Origin: Methylotenera versatilis 301
GTDB lineage: Bacteria > Pseudomonadota > Gammaproteobacteria > Burkholderiales > Methylophilaceae
Length of the DNA stretch: 64,000 nucleotides
Assembly (NCBI RefSeq): GCF_000093025.1
Contig: NC_014207.1
Location: forward strand, 1,302,001-1,366,000
Reading direction: 5' to 3'
Shown: positions 46,500 to 57,390 of the stretch, piece after piece
How the letters are laid out: the number at the start of each line of letters is the position of its first letter
How positions within the stretch are numbered: position 1 is the first letter of the stretch
Notes under the pieces: generated by a model
The model's database searches: none
The model's input: the letters and a program-made list of their open reading frames with translations, nothing else
Told to the model about the DNA's origin: nothing
Translations under genes and position numbers: made by a program

Positions 46500-46523
46500 C
46501 AAATCAGGCAATAGCCTGATTTG
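46500..46523 (+). terminator. Stem-loop after the zinc permease gene
   Basis: CAAATCAGGC (46500-46509) and GCCTGATTTG (46514-46523) form a 10-bp stem with an AATA loop. A second GCCTGATTT stands at 46411-46419, which could compete for pairing. There is no T run after the stem, so it is a stem-loop of uncertain role rather than a sure terminator. Confidence 0.5.
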
Positions 46524-46643
46524 GCTACCATATACCCCTTGTATTCCCAAGATTAAATACAGCTGCCATGTAGTTAAATAAGTGTGCACTAATTTTAGTC
46601 TGTGTATTGAATGTGCTGCATAACAATCTTGGGAATAGTCGAA

Positions 46644-49325
46644 ATGAAAATAGCTACACGTATAAAAGTCCTCGCCTCCATTGCGGCATTGGGCATTGTT
46701 TCTTTAATAGCAATGTCTGAATACACGGTTAATCGTGTATTTACAGAGGTTAATTATGCCAATCTAAATAGCATACCTTCCATTTCAAAATTAGCCGAAG
46801 CGAATGAGTATTTCTTACGCTTGCGGATTAGCTTGCAGCGCCATGTCATCCTTGACGACGCAGATGAAAAAAAGAACGAAGAGAAGTCAATAAACTCAAA
46901 AAAAGAAAAAGTTGATAATGCTATCAGTAGCTACAAATCGCTCATTTCAGATGAAAAAGACAAGTCTATGTATGAAGCAGAGTCTAATAAGCTATCACTG
47001 TATTATCAGGCAATGACCACAGTCATTGATCTTTCAAGCAGTAATGCTCTGAAAACACCCTCAGCGAAGCAAGCAGATAAAGTCACATTACAAAGCAAAC
47101 TCAACTCAGCACTAAAAGATGCAGATGTTATTGGTAAGGATGTGACTAAGTTAATGGATCAGCATGCCGAATATAATTTGCAGCTTGCAAAACAAAATGC
47201 AGTGAATGCAGTTTTATCTAAAGATACTGCGCTAAAGATTTCTATGGTTTTTGGAGCTTTGGTGTTGCTTACAGTCTTGGGAATGGTCGCTTTGACTTTG
47301 CGTATTCTAATGCGTCAGTTGGGCGCAGAACCTAGTGATTTAGCTGAGTTGTCAAGCAATTTCGCGCAAGGTGATTTGAACCAAAAAATTGTGGTTCAAG
47401 AAAGCGATAAAACAAGTGTTGCTTACTCTATTAAGTCTTTACAAGACACACTGCACTCTATCGTTGAGTCTTTAAACCATGTAAGTGCGCAGCATGATGC
47501 TGGCGATATTGATGTTGATGTAGACGTTAGCCGATTTAAAGGTGGCTATGCCGACATGGCTGCAGGTGTAAACAAGATGGTGGCTGGTCATATCGATATG
47601 AACAAAAAAGCGCTTGCTTGTGTGAAGCGTTTTGGCGAAGGTGACTTAACTGCGACACTAGAGCAGTTTCCAGGTAAAAAAGCTTTTGTAAATGTAGCCA
47701 TTGAACAAGTGCGCAGCAATATTAATGCGCTGGTGACCGATGTAAATGTGCTTTCTGCATCCGCTGTAGCTGGCAAACTCAGCACGCGGGCTGATGCAAG
47801 TAAACATCAAGGTGATTTCCGCAAAATTGTGCAGGGTCTAAATGATACTTTAGATGCAGTTATTAACCCGCTTAATGTAGCCGCAAGCTATGTAGATAGT
47901 ATAGCTAAAGGCAATATCCCAGCTCAGATTACTGATACATATCATGGTGACTTTAATCAATTAAAAGACAATCTTAACCAATGTATTACAGCGGTTAATA
48001 GTTTGGTGAATGATGCAAACACCTTATCTCAAGCTGCTGAGCAAGGCAAACTATCAACCCGTGCAGATGCAAGTAAACACCAAGGCGACTTCCGCAAGAT
48101 TATTGAAGGTGTAAACAACACATTGGATTCAGTGGTAGGGCCGCTCAATGTTGCTGCAGATTGCGTAGAGCGCATTTCAAAAGGAGATATTCCAGACAGC
48201 ATTACGACGCACTACAACGGCGATTTTAACAATATTAAAGACAATTTGAACACCTGTATTCATGCGATCAATAATCTGGTGATCGACGCCGATATGTTGG
48301 CAGAGGCTGCTGCGGATGGTCGAGTCAGTGTCCGCGCTGACGCTACAAAACATCAAGGTGACTTCCGTAAAGTTGTTGAAGGCGTTAACGCTACTTTAGA
48401 AACGATCGTGGCGCCGATTGCCGCAGTCAAAGAGGCCGTAGAAACTATTACTACTGCGGCCAATGAAATTGCCACTGGTAATAACGACCTATCACAACGT
48501 ACTGAACAACAAGCTTCTAGCTTAGAAGAAACCGCTGCAAGTATGGAACAGCTAGCCTCAACCGTTAAAAACAATGCTGAAAACGCCAAACAAGCCAACC
48601 AGCTTGCTGTAGCCGCTTCAGGCGTTGCGGTTAAAGGTGGTGAGGTTGTTGGTCAGGTCGTCAGCACCATGAGCGCCATCAACAGCAGTGCTAAAAAGAT
48701 TGAAGACATTATCTCAGTTATCGATGGCATTGCCTTCCAAACCAACATCCTTGCCCTGAATGCCGCTGTTGAAGCTGCCAGAGCCGGTGAACAAGGTCGA
48801 GGTTTTGCCGTAGTCGCAGGTGAGGTGCGCAATCTCGCGCAACGTTCAGCTAGTGCGGCTAAAGAGATTAAAGAGTTGATTTCAGACTCTGTTAGCAAAA
48901 CCGCTGAAGGTACAACGCAAGTTGAGCAAGCAGGTAAAACCATGCAAGAGATTGTCGCCTCTGTACAGCGAGTGACTGACATTATGGGTGAAATTACTGC
49001 CGCTTCAAGCGAGCAAAGCGCAGGCATCGACCAAGTCAATGCTGCGGTAACGAGCATGGACGAAACCACACAGCAAAATGCGGCTTTGGTTGAGCAAGCC
49101 GCTGCAGCAGCTGAGAGCCTAGTGGAGCAAGCGATACAGCTTGCAGATGTGGTCAGTGTGTTTAAGTTAGAAGGTACTACACGATTAGGTGCAAAATCAA
49201 CGCACAAAGCTAGCCATGTGACATTAGTGAAATCTAAATCAGCGGTTAAAGCGGCAAATACACATCAAGCTAAAAAAGTAGAGGCTAAAACAGGCACCGA
49301 TGATAACGAGTGGGAGGAGTTTTAA
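46644..49325 (+). CDS. Methyl-accepting chemotaxis protein with tandem HAMP-like repeats
   Basis: This 893-residue transmembrane chemoreceptor has TM1 about 8-25, a four-helix periplasmic sensor (about 26-195), TM2 about 198-220, then a tandem array of about 91-residue HAMP-like units; the core [12 protein letters not shown] recurs at residues 384, 475 and, diverged, 566 ([12 protein letters not shown]), with a further degenerate copy at 294. The DNA period is exactly 273 bp between the last three. The signalling tip ([23 protein letters not shown]) is intact. It ends in Glu-Trp-Glu-Glu-Phe, matching the xWxxF pentapeptide that docks CheR/CheB. I start at ATG 46644 with GGGA upstream; ATG 46611 would add 11 residues. 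Confidence 0.94.
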   Translation: MKIATRIKVLASIAALGIVSLIAMSEYTVNRVFTEVNYANLNSIPSISKLAEANEYFLRLRISLQRHVILDDADEKKNEEKSINSKKEKVDNAISSYKSLISDEKDKSMYEAESNKLSLYYQAMTTVIDLSSSNALKTPSAKQADKVTLQSKLNSALKDADVIGKDVTKLMDQHAEYNLQLAKQNAVNAVLSKDTALKISMVFGALVLLTVLGMVALTLRILMRQLGAEPSDLAELSSNFAQGDLNQKIVVQESDKTSVAYSIKSLQDTLHSIVESLNHVSAQHDAGDIDVDVDVSRFKGGYADMAAGVNKMVAGHIDMNKKALACVKRFGEGDLTATLEQFPGKKAFVNVAIEQVRSNINALVTDVNVLSASAVAGKLSTRADASKHQGDFRKIVQGLNDTLDAVINPLNVAASYVDSIAKGNIPAQITDTYHGDFNQLKDNLNQCITAVNSLVNDANTLSQAAEQGKLSTRADASKHQGDFRKIIEGVNNTLDSVVGPLNVAADCVERISKGDIPDSITTHYNGDFNNIKDNLNTCIHAINNLVIDADMLAEAAADGRVSVRADATKHQGDFRKVVEGVNATLETIVAPIAAVKEAVETITTAANEIATGNNDLSQRTEQQASSLEETAASMEQLASTVKNNAENAKQANQLAVAASGVAVKGGEVVGQVVSTMSAINSSAKKIEDIISVIDGIAFQTNILALNAAVEAARAGEQGRGFAVVAGEVRNLAQRSASAAKEIKELISDSVSKTAEGTTQVEQAGKTMQEIVASVQRVTDIMGEITAASSEQSAGIDQVNAAVTSMDETTQQNAALVEQAAAAAESLVEQAIQLADVVSVFKLEGTTRLGAKSTHKASHVTLVKSKSAVKAANTHQAKKVEAKTGTDDNEWEEF

Positions 49326-49498
49326 ATATTGCTAATGGACAGACATGCAAGATGTGCGCGATGTCGTCTTTTAAGTCTTAATTGTGTCTGTAGGGCTATG
49401 CTTAAATATTTAATGACTAATTTGCAGTTGTAGTTGTTGAAAAAAACTAAACTTAGCTTATTATCTGGCTATCAATTGTAAATGAATTGTTAATTAAT

Positions 49499-52300
49499 AT
49501 GATTAATAAAATATCCACGATTTGGCGCTTCATTCTGCCCGTGCTCATTCTTTTAGCTGCGGCACCATTCGTGTTGATTACTCAACAAACCTCACAGCAG
49601 CTAGAGAGTATTCAAGCTGATGCCGATGAGCAAGCCAAAACCTTGGTGAGCTTACTTAGCGTAACTGATGAACTTGTCACGGATAAAGCAGATTTATCCA
49701 TGCGTCTGCTAAAGGAACAAAGTCAGGCTCTTGGTGAACCCGCTATCGATGGTCAAGTCAATACTCAGGATAGAGTTGTACCTAATCTAATTTTTGGTAG
49801 CACCCCTATTACCAACTTTTTCAAATTGGTCGATGACTTGTCCAGTTTAGTTGGCGGTACTGCGACTATTTTTGTAAAAGATGGGGATGATTTTGTACGA
49901 GTTTCCACTAATGTTTTAAGAGTCAATATGTCCAGAGCAACGGCAACCATACTCAATCCGAATACCAAGGCTTTTGCCGCACTTAGTCTAGGAAAGTCAT
50001 TTCACGGTGTGGTCGACATTCTGGACGAGCCCTATATCACGCGTTACGACCCTATGTACGATGCTAATGGCACTGTGATAGGTGCTTATTATGTGGGCTA
50101 CAAAGTCGATATGAAAGTGATTCGCGATGCAGTGCGTAATACGCGACAGCTGAAAAGCGGCTTTGCTATGGTGCTTGATGGCAAAAATAAAGTTCGATTC
50201 CATTCAGCCCACGTACCATTTTCTCAAGCGGAGCGCTTGTTTCATGAGCAACCTGAAGGTTGGAAATTTGTCACAGAGGAAATTCCTAATTGGGGGTTCA
50301 AAGTAGTGGTTGCCTACCCATTGAGCGAGGCTAGAGCAATTGGGTTAGCGCACTCGTGGTTCATTATCATCACGGCTGTGGTACTGGGTACAATACTTTT
50401 AGTGATTATTTTATGGCAGTTGCGACGCTTGGTAGTCAATCCTATTGGTGGTGATCCTGCTTTGGCTATTGATGTCGTGAAACGTATTGCCGCTGGCGAT
50501 CTTGAAAATGATGGTCTAGAGGCCAAGCCTAATACTTTAATGTCTAATGTGCTCAACATGCGTCAGAAGTTACGTGAAGGTATCGCTGCTTTACGGGAAA
50601 GCTCAGAGCGCATGGTGCTTTCTGCCAGTGTGTTTGAGCATGCACACGACGGCATATTAATTACTGATGTTGATCTGAATATTTTAAATGTTAACCCTGC
50701 TTTTTGTAAAATTACTGGCTATAGTCGTGAAGCTGCACTCGGCACTCACCCAAAAAATATCGGCTTTGTGGATAATGACCCTCAGTTTTTTGAGAAAATA
50801 CAGCAAGAATCTGAATATGCAGGGGAGTGGAGAGGCGAAGCAAAAAATCTGAACAATAAAGGTGAAAGTTATGACGCTTGGATAGATATTTTTGCCGTGC
50901 GCGATGATGCACAAAAGATTACCAACTATGTTTGTTTATTTTCTGACATTACCGAGCGCAAGCAGGCCGCAGATGAAATTGAACATTTAGCTTTTTATGA
51001 TTCGCTTACGCATTTAGCTAATCGACGCATGCTGATAGATAGATTAAAACGTGCGTTTTTTTCTAGCAAACGTACTGGTAAAGATGGCGCACTGCTATTT
51101 CTTGACCTTGATCATTTTAAAACGCTTAATGACTCACTAGGCCATGCGGTTGGTGACTTACTATTGCAGCAAGTAGCTTCACGTTTAACGGAGTGCCTGC
51201 GAGGTGGTGATACTGTGGCAAGGGTAGCCCGCTTGGGCGGCGACGAATTTGTCGTCATGCTTGAAGATTTAAGTAGTCATCCAATAGAAGCTGCAGCGCA
51301 GGCTGAAGCCGTCGGCCAAAAAATTCTGGCAACGCTTAACCAACCCTACCAACTTGCTACGCACGAATACCATAGTACGGTCAGTATTGGCGTAGCGCTA
51401 TTTGGCGATCATGTAGATGCACAAGATGACTTAGTCAAACATGCAGATATTGCCATGTACCAAGCTAAAAGAGCTGGTCGAAATACTATGCGGTTTTTTG
51501 ACCCATTGATGCAAGAGGCTATTGATACGCGGGCTGATTTAGAGCGCGAGTTGCGTAAAGCACTAGATAGGCAACAGTTTCAGTTATATTATCAAATTCA
51601 GGTTGATCAGTTGAATCGACCATTAGGTGCGGAAGCTTTAATCCGTTGGATACACCCAGAACGTGGCATGATACCGCCTTTTAACTTTATAAGCTTAGCA
51701 GAAGAAACAGGGCTGATTTTACCTATAGGTGAATGGGTACTTGATACCGCTTGTGCTCAAATCAAAGCTTGGCAGACTAATGAATTGACACGCGACCTGA
51801 CCATCTCAATCAACGTCAGCGCTAAACAGTTTTACCAAAATAACTTTGTGAATCAGGTTCAGGCAGCTGTGTATCGTCATGGTATTAACCCAAGCCTACT
51901 TAAGCTTGAGCTGACTGAGAGCATGTTGCTGGAAAATATTGAAGATACGATTGTCACCATGACCGCATTGAAAGAAATAGGCATCAGGTTTTCATTGGAT
52001 GATTTTGGCACAGGATACTCGTCTTTGCAGTACCTCAAACGGCTGCCACTCACACAATTAAAGATTGACCAATCATTCGTGCGAGATATTGTCTGTGATA
52101 GCAGTGATAAAGCGATTGTGCGGACGATTATTGCCATGGCGAAAAGTATGGAGCTGGAAGTGATTGCCGAAGGTGTGGAGACGAGAGACCAACAAGAACT
52201 CCTTTTAAAAATACACTGTAAACAATTCCAAGGATATTTATTTGGTAAGCCGATAACAATAGACGAGTTGGATGCATCGTTAAAGGCAAGCTTGCGGTAG
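49499..52300 (+). CDS. Cache-HAMP-PAS-GGDEF-EAL cyclic-di-GMP protein
   Basis: This 933-residue membrane protein has TM1 about 8-25, a periplasmic Cache-type sensor (about 30-280), TM2 about 285-305, HAMP, PAS (about 375-490), GGDEF (about 495-660) and EAL (about 680-930). The cyclase site GGDEF (about 579-583) and the phosphodiesterase motifs EAL (about 712), ELTES and DDFGTGYSSL are all intact, so either activity may be present. It lies downstream of the chemoreceptor, with a 173-bp gap. Start ATG 49499 is preferred to TTG 49487. Confidence 0.93.
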   Translation: MINKISTIWRFILPVLILLAAAPFVLITQQTSQQLESIQADADEQAKTLVSLLSVTDELVTDKADLSMRLLKEQSQALGEPAIDGQVNTQDRVVPNLIFGSTPITNFFKLVDDLSSLVGGTATIFVKDGDDFVRVSTNVLRVNMSRATATILNPNTKAFAALSLGKSFHGVVDILDEPYITRYDPMYDANGTVIGAYYVGYKVDMKVIRDAVRNTRQLKSGFAMVLDGKNKVRFHSAHVPFSQAERLFHEQPEGWKFVTEEIPNWGFKVVVAYPLSEARAIGLAHSWFIIITAVVLGTILLVIILWQLRRLVVNPIGGDPALAIDVVKRIAAGDLENDGLEAKPNTLMSNVLNMRQKLREGIAALRESSERMVLSASVFEHAHDGILITDVDLNILNVNPAFCKITGYSREAALGTHPKNIGFVDNDPQFFEKIQQESEYAGEWRGEAKNLNNKGESYDAWIDIFAVRDDAQKITNYVCLFSDITERKQAADEIEHLAFYDSLTHLANRRMLIDRLKRAFFSSKRTGKDGALLFLDLDHFKTLNDSLGHAVGDLLLQQVASRLTECLRGGDTVARVARLGGDEFVVMLEDLSSHPIEAAAQAEAVGQKILATLNQPYQLATHEYHSTVSIGVALFGDHVDAQDDLVKHADIAMYQAKRAGRNTMRFFDPLMQEAIDTRADLERELRKALDRQQFQLYYQIQVDQLNRPLGAEALIRWIHPERGMIPPFNFISLAEETGLILPIGEWVLDTACAQIKAWQTNELTRDLTISINVSAKQFYQNNFVNQVQAAVYRHGINPSLLKLELTESMLLENIEDTIVTMTALKEIGIRFSLDDFGTGYSSLQYLKRLPLTQLKIDQSFVRDIVCDSSDKAIVRTIIAMAKSMELEVIAEGVETRDQQELLLKIHCKQFQGYLFGKPITIDELDASLKASLR

Positions 52301-52334
52301 CTTAAATTTCCATTAATTTAAGGCTTTAATTAAG

Positions 52335-52374
52335 AAATAGCTGAAGATGATTAAATATCTTCAGCTATTTTTTT
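52335..52374 (+). terminator. Intrinsic terminator after the GGDEF-EAL gene
   Basis: AAATAGCTGAAGAT (52335-52348) pairs with ATCTTCAGCTATTT (52357-52370), a 14-bp stem with an 8-nt loop and T residues after it. Confidence 0.93.
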
Positions 52375-52468
52375 GCATTCCTTAAGCTTGATTACTTTCA
52401 TGTAGGCCCAGCTTAGTTTTGCTACAATGGAGCATCGGTTAACGCTCAAGAGATAGGACAATAAAAAT

Positions 52469-53941
52469 ATGTCAGAATCCTTATTAATTGCAAAAAACAC
52501 TGAAACTTCTAGTTTTGTATTGCCTAAAATGGCTAATCGTCATGGCTTGATTGCTGGCGCAACAGGTACAGGTAAAACGGTCACATTACAAAGTTTAGCT
52601 GAGCAATTCTCAAACATAGGCGTACCAGTGTTCATGGCGGATGTGAAGGGTGACTTAGCTGGGATGAGCCAAATGGGTGGCGGTAATCCTAAAGTAGAGG
52701 CGCGCGTTCAGCAACTGGCGCTAAATGAATTTAGTTATAAAAAATGCCCAGTGACATTTTGGGATGTATTTGGTATAAAAGGACATCCGGTTCGCACTAC
52801 CATGGCCGAGATGGGGCCGTTGTTATTAGCGCGTTTGCTAAATTTAAATGAAGTGCAAAGCGGCGTTTTGAATTCTGTATTCAAGATAGCAGATGATAAA
52901 GGCTGGTTGCTACTGGATTTAAAAGATTTACGCGCAATGATGCAACATGCGGCAGAAAATGCGACTGAATATCAATCTAATTACGGTAATATCTCAGCGG
53001 CTAGTGTGGGCGCGGTACAACGTGCTTTGCTTGAGCTTGAAACTCAGGGGGCAGATCAATTCTTTGGTGAGCCTGCGCTAAATTTAGATGACCTTATGCA
53101 GACCGATGCGCAAGGTCGCGGTATCGTCAATATTTTAGCGAGTGATAAGTTGTTCAACTCACCACGCATATACGCGACATTGTTGCTGTGGTTGTTATCA
53201 GAATTATTTGAAAAAATGCCAGAAGCCGGCGATTTAGATAAACCAAAGTTGGTGTTTTTCTTTGATGAAGCGCATTTGCTATTTAACGATGCACCAGATG
53301 CATTACTGCAAAAGATCGAACAAGTCGTGCGTTTGATTCGCTCTAAAGGCGTGGGTGTATATTTTGTTAGCCAAAATCCGCTTGATATACCAGATATGGT
53401 ACTTGGCCAATTAGGTAACCGTGTACAGCATGCCTTGCGTGCCTTTACGCCGCGTGACCAGAAGGCCGTTAAATCAGCCGCGGATACTTTCAGAAGTAAT
53501 CCAAAATTAGATGTGGCTACTGCTATTACTGAGTTAGGTGTGGGCGAGGCGCTAGTTTCATTCTTAGATGAAAAAGGCATTCCTACACCTGTAGAGCGTA
53601 CCTTTATTTGCCCACCAGGCAGCCGCATTGGCCCTATTTCAGATGCTGAGCGCACGAATGTGGTGAATACCTCAAATGTCGCGGGATTTTATGAGAAGTC
53701 AGTCGATCGTGAATCTGCTTATGAAATACTCAAGGCAAGAACAGAGCAAGTGGCGACTGAAGCCAAAGCCGATGAAGGGTTCGATTGGGGCGGTATCTTC
53801 GGTGGTAGTAAAAAGTCTGGAAGTCGCTCAGATGGCGTGTTGGAAGCCGCAGCAAAAAGTGCTGCTCGTGCGATAGGCTCGCAACTAGGGCGTCAAATAG
53901 TTCGTGGTGTGTTAGGCAGTATTCTTGGCGGACGCAAATAA
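52469..53941 (+). CDS. HerA-like ATPase, DUF853 family (YjgR-like)
   Basis: This 490-residue FtsK/HerA-superfamily ATPase has Walker A in [17 protein letters not shown] and Walker B in [12 protein letters not shown]. It follows the DUF853 outline ([52 protein letters not shown]). The C-terminal about 40 residues are Gly/Ser/Lys/Arg-rich. No nuclease partner such as NurA is adjacent. The family's role is not established. Confidence 0.9.
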   Translation: MSESLLIAKNTETSSFVLPKMANRHGLIAGATGTGKTVTLQSLAEQFSNIGVPVFMADVKGDLAGMSQMGGGNPKVEARVQQLALNEFSYKKCPVTFWDVFGIKGHPVRTTMAEMGPLLLARLLNLNEVQSGVLNSVFKIADDKGWLLLDLKDLRAMMQHAAENATEYQSNYGNISAASVGAVQRALLELETQGADQFFGEPALNLDDLMQTDAQGRGIVNILASDKLFNSPRIYATLLLWLLSELFEKMPEAGDLDKPKLVFFFDEAHLLFNDAPDALLQKIEQVVRLIRSKGVGVYFVSQNPLDIPDMVLGQLGNRVQHALRAFTPRDQKAVKSAADTFRSNPKLDVATAITELGVGEALVSFLDEKGIPTPVERTFICPPGSRIGPISDAERTNVVNTSNVAGFYEKSVDRESAYEILKARTEQVATEAKADEGFDWGGIFGGSKKSGSRSDGVLEAAAKSAARAIGSQLGRQIVRGVLGSILGGRK

Positions 53942-53974
53942 TAACCTCGACCTACAACCAAAAGGACAGCCTTT

Positions 53975-55660
53975 ATGAAGTCTGATATTGAAATCGCACA
54001 AGCAGCAGCACTCAAGCCGATTTTACAAGTTTCATCAAAGCTCGATTTAAATAGTGATGATTTGATTCCCTATGGTCAATATATTGCCAAGCTCAGCGCA
54101 GCGTGCATTCAAAAGTTACAAACTCAGGCTGATGGTCAATTAATTCTCGTCACGGCCATCAGCCCTACGCCAGCAGGAGAGGGTAAAACTACTACTACAA
54201 TTGGGCTAGCAGACGCGCTGAATCAAGTGCTAGCCGATAAAAATCAACATGCGATGGTGTGTATGCGTGAACCTTCGTTGGGTCCTGTGTTTGGCTTAAA
54301 AGGGGGCGCGACAGGCGGTGGTTATTCGCAAGTAGTCCCGATGGAAGACATTAATTTACATTTCACAGGTGATTTCCATGCCATCAGCAGTGCAAATAAT
54401 CTACTTGCTGCCTTAATTGATAATCATATTTATCAAGGCAATGCGCTAGATATTAACCCTGCAAGCATTACTTGGCGTCGCTGCATGGACATGAATGACC
54501 GAGCTTTACGTGACATAACGTTGAATAGTCGTAATAAAGCCGGTTCATTTTTTGATCGGCAAACGGGTTTTGATATTACAGTTGCTAGTGAAGTGATGGC
54601 AATATTTTGCTTGGCAACCTCATTATCAGACTTGCAAACGCGCCTAGGTAATATTCAAATTGGCTTAACTAGCGCAAATAAGCCAGTATTAGCCAGTGAT
54701 TTGCAAGCCGAAGGCGCAATGACGGCATTGTTAAAAAATGCTTTTCAACCAAATGTGGTGCAAACTTTAGAGCATACCGCTGCCTTAGTGCACGGTGGGC
54801 CATTCGCTAACATTGCGCATGGTTGCAACTCAGTAGCTGCTACAAAAGCAGCATTGAAATTAGCAGATTTTGTGGTGACTGAAGCGGGTTTTGGTGCCGA
54901 CTTAGGTGCGGAGAAATTCATTGATATTAAATGCAGAAAAACAGGCTTGCAACCAGCAGCAGTGGTATTGGTGGCGACAGTGCGTGCGCTTAAATATCAT
55001 GGCGGTGTTGATATTACATCGTTAAATCAAGAGAATCTGACCGCTTTGAAAAGTGGCACGGCAAACTTGAAAAAGCATATAGAAAATCTTCAGCAACATT
55101 TTGGTTTAAAAGTCGTCGTGGCTATCAACCATTTTTTAAGTGACACCGAGGCTGAAATTGCATTACTTAGCACTGTGGCAGCTAGTTTTGGTGTGAAAGC
55201 TATCGTATGTAAACATTGGGCAAATGGCGGTGCAGGCGCTATAGACTTAGCGCATGAGGTCATCCGTATGACTGAACAGCCTACAAAAAGCTTTAAGTTG
55301 CTATATCCAGATGAGATGCCGCTGCTGGAAAAAATCGAGACCATTGCTCAGAAAATATATGGTGCAAGCCACGTGGAGTTGTCCTTAGAAGCGCAGACTG
55401 CACTTGCTAAGTTAGAAAAAAATTATAGTCATTACCCTGTGTGTATTGCGAAAACGCAGTATTCATTTTCATCAGATCCAACACTACGCGGTGCCCCAAC
55501 GGCACATGTGTTAAAAGTACGTCAATTAAGGTTATCTCGTGGTGCTGAGTTCATTGTGGCTATCTGTGGCGATATCATGACGATGCCAGGTTTACCAAAA
55601 CAGCCCGTTAGTGAGCGTATTGGAGTGAATCAGGCAGGTAGTATTGTTGGCTTAAATTAG
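53975..55660 (+). CDS. fhs: Formate-tetrahydrofolate ligase
   Basis: Makes 10-formyl-tetrahydrofolate from formate, ATP and THF, giving C1 units for purine and serine synthesis. It has 561 residues, the usual size. The P-loop is [36 protein letters not shown] and the FTGDFHAI segment are highly conserved. AAGGA lies upstream of the ATG. In this methylotroph it probably connects formate from C1 oxidation to biosynthesis. Confidence 0.97.
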   Translation: MKSDIEIAQAAALKPILQVSSKLDLNSDDLIPYGQYIAKLSAACIQKLQTQADGQLILVTAISPTPAGEGKTTTTIGLADALNQVLADKNQHAMVCMREPSLGPVFGLKGGATGGGYSQVVPMEDINLHFTGDFHAISSANNLLAALIDNHIYQGNALDINPASITWRRCMDMNDRALRDITLNSRNKAGSFFDRQTGFDITVASEVMAIFCLATSLSDLQTRLGNIQIGLTSANKPVLASDLQAEGAMTALLKNAFQPNVVQTLEHTAALVHGGPFANIAHGCNSVAATKAALKLADFVVTEAGFGADLGAEKFIDIKCRKTGLQPAAVVLVATVRALKYHGGVDITSLNQENLTALKSGTANLKKHIENLQQHFGLKVVVAINHFLSDTEAEIALLSTVAASFGVKAIVCKHWANGGAGAIDLAHEVIRMTEQPTKSFKLLYPDEMPLLEKIETIAQKIYGASHVELSLEAQTALAKLEKNYSHYPVCIAKTQYSFSSDPTLRGAPTAHVLKVRQLRLSRGAEFIVAICGDIMTMPGLPKQPVSERIGVNQAGSIVGLN

Positions 55661-55672
55661 TTAGAAGGTACA

Positions 55673-56245
55673 TTGTTAGTTCTTACACATGCAGGTTTCG
55701 CTGAGCAAACCATTAATAAGTCCCGTTTTATCGCAATGGCGCTTGCCTGCGCAGATGAGCGTGAAGTCGGCCAGGCGCTACGTGCGTTTGCTGCGCAACA
55801 TCAAAGCGCACATCATTTGGCTTATGGATTTAGACTCAAAACTGAGCAGGGCATCATTCCAAGATTTTCAGACGCAGGAGAGCCTTCAGGTACCGCAGGT
55901 ATGCCTGTGTTGAAGCTGATTGAGGGGCGAGATTTAATTAACGTATGTGTTGCAGTGATTCGTTATTATGGAGGCATCAACTTAGGTACAGGCGGTCTTG
56001 CACGTGCTTATGGAGGCACCGCTAAGTTAGCTTTAGATGCTGCTAAAACTAGCAACTTTGTTGAAATGAAAGCTTACCCCTTGACTATTACTTACAAGCA
56101 AATGGATATGGTGACGAATGCATTACTTAAGTGTAATGGTAGCATCGTAAGCAAAGCTTTTAACGACCAAATCGAGTTGGTGGTTTTATTGCCTGTGGAT
56201 GAAGCGGCTAACTTTTTAAATCGTTTTAAGCCACATGGCGGGTAA
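55673..56245 (+). CDS. yigZ: YigZ/IMPACT family protein (UPF0029)
   Basis: This 190-residue protein has the N-terminal IMPACT domain (KSRFIAMAL, DAGEPSGTAGMPVLK, RYYGGINLGTGGLARAYG) and a C-terminal DUF1949-like ferredoxin fold. The start is TTG, 12 bp after fhs, with GAAGG four nt upstream; the fragment before it has no ATG in frame. The family binds nucleic acids or ribosomes, its role in bacteria is unclear. Confidence 0.92.
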   Translation: MLVLTHAGFAEQTINKSRFIAMALACADEREVGQALRAFAAQHQSAHHLAYGFRLKTEQGIIPRFSDAGEPSGTAGMPVLKLIEGRDLINVCVAVIRYYGGINLGTGGLARAYGGTAKLALDAAKTSNFVEMKAYPLTITYKQMDMVTNALLKCNGSIVSKAFNDQIELVVLLPVDEAANFLNRFKPHGG

Positions 56246-56321
56246 AAAATTAACTTTTACAGATTTAGCATGAATGTATGTGTGCTATTGTTAATCTTAT
56301 CGTTTAAGGAAACTTAGCTGC

Positions 56322-57356
56322 ATGACTAAAACTTCACAACTATTACCAGCATCAGTATGCGAAAAAGCTGCTTGGTTGATTGCCGCGTGTGCTTTAATTT
56401 TTGTACTTAAATTTAGCTTACTACCTGCTTTGCTTTCTGGCTTATTAGTGTATGAGTTGGTGCATATCATTACGCCTCTTATTGCGCATAAATTTCCAAC
56501 AAAGAAACCTAGCAATCGCTCTAAACTATGGGCTGTAGGGATTTTAGTTGTGATTGTTGTCAGTTTACTCGCCCTTGCCGGTGCTGGTTTAGTGGCGTTT
56601 TTTAGGTCAGACGCAGGTAGCTTGACTGTGTTGCTGGCAAAAATGGCACAGATTATTGAAGACTCACGCAAGATACTGCCCAGTTGGATAGTAGAACATT
56701 TGCCTTCGGATGCGATCGCTTTTAAAGAGCAAGCCGCGGCGTGGTTGCGCACCCATGCAGATGAATTACAAGGCGTTGGAAAAGAGGCTGGGCGTATCAC
56801 TGCACACGTCATCATTGGTATGATTATTGGCGGCATTCTAGCTGTGCGCGAAGCTGTAGCAATGGATAATTTTAAACCATTCGCTCGCGCATTAGCAGGA
56901 CGCGGTGAGTTGTTTAGCGATGCATTTAGACGTGTGGTATTCGCACAGTTGCGTATAGCAGCTATTAACACCACATTTACAGCAATTTATTTAGCGATAG
57001 TGTTGCCGTTGATGGGCGTACACCTGCCATTAGTGAAAACGATGATTGGCATTACGTTCGTGATTGGTTTGATTCCGGTGATTGGCAATTTAATCTCTAA
57101 CACGATGATTGTCGTTGTTAGTTTGAGTCAGTCATTAGGCGTAGCGATTGCATCGCTAGCCTATTTAATCATCATCCATAAGTTTGAATATTTTTTAAAT
57201 GCACGCATCGTTGGTAGTCAAATTCGCGCGAATGCATGGGAATTGTTGATTGCAATGTTATGCATGGAGGCCGCATTTGGTCTAGCAGGCATAGTCGCGG
57301 CGCCTATTTACTATGCCTATATTAAGTCTGAACTACGCGCTAGAAACTTGGTTTAA
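56322..57356 (+). CDS. AI-2E family (UPF0118) transporter
   Basis: This 344-residue protein of the AI-2E/PerM family has about seven to eight helices in blocks at about residues 15-50, 65-90, 160-180 and 210-330, with the ELLIAMLCMEAAFGLAGIVAAPIYYAYIK ending (in parts) usual for the family. Members export autoinducer-2 or act as Na+/H+ antiporters; the substrate here is open. The stop codon lies within a 10-bp stem-loop. Confidence 0.85.
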   Translation: MTKTSQLLPASVCEKAAWLIAACALIFVLKFSLLPALLSGLLVYELVHIITPLIAHKFPTKKPSNRSKLWAVGILVVIVVSLLALAGAGLVAFFRSDAGSLTVLLAKMAQIIEDSRKILPSWIVEHLPSDAIAFKEQAAAWLRTHADELQGVGKEAGRITAHVIIGMIIGGILAVREAVAMDNFKPFARALAGRGELFSDAFRRVVFAQLRIAAINTTFTAIYLAIVLPLMGVHLPLVKTMIGITFVIGLIPVIGNLISNTMIVVVSLSQSLGVAIASLAYLIIIHKFEYFLNARIVGSQIRANAWELLIAMLCMEAAFGLAGIVAAPIYYAYIKSELRARNLV

Positions 57357-57368
57357 GTAAGTTTCTAG
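57340..57368. terminator. Stem-loop across the AI-2E stop codon
   Basis: CTAGAAACTT (57340-57349) and AAGTTTCTAG (57359-57368) form a perfect 10-bp stem with a 9-nt loop; the stop codon is in the loop. It sits at the end of two convergent genes and lacks a T run. It could be a bidirectional weak terminator or a transcript-end stabiliser. Confidence 0.5.
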
Positions 57369-57390
57369 TCTCAAATTTAACGTTCTTGAT

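Noticed and set aside
47793-48430. Regular 273-bp repeats considered as a repeat array
   Set aside because: They are in-frame protein repeats inside the chemoreceptor gene, far too long and coding to be CRISPR.
48653-49207. 184-aa minus-strand frame inside the chemoreceptor
   Set aside because: It is the antisense shadow of the highly conserved signalling domain.
53056-53655. 199-aa minus-strand frame inside the HerA-like gene
   Set aside because: It is antisense to the conserved ATPase core and has no independent ribosome site or domain.
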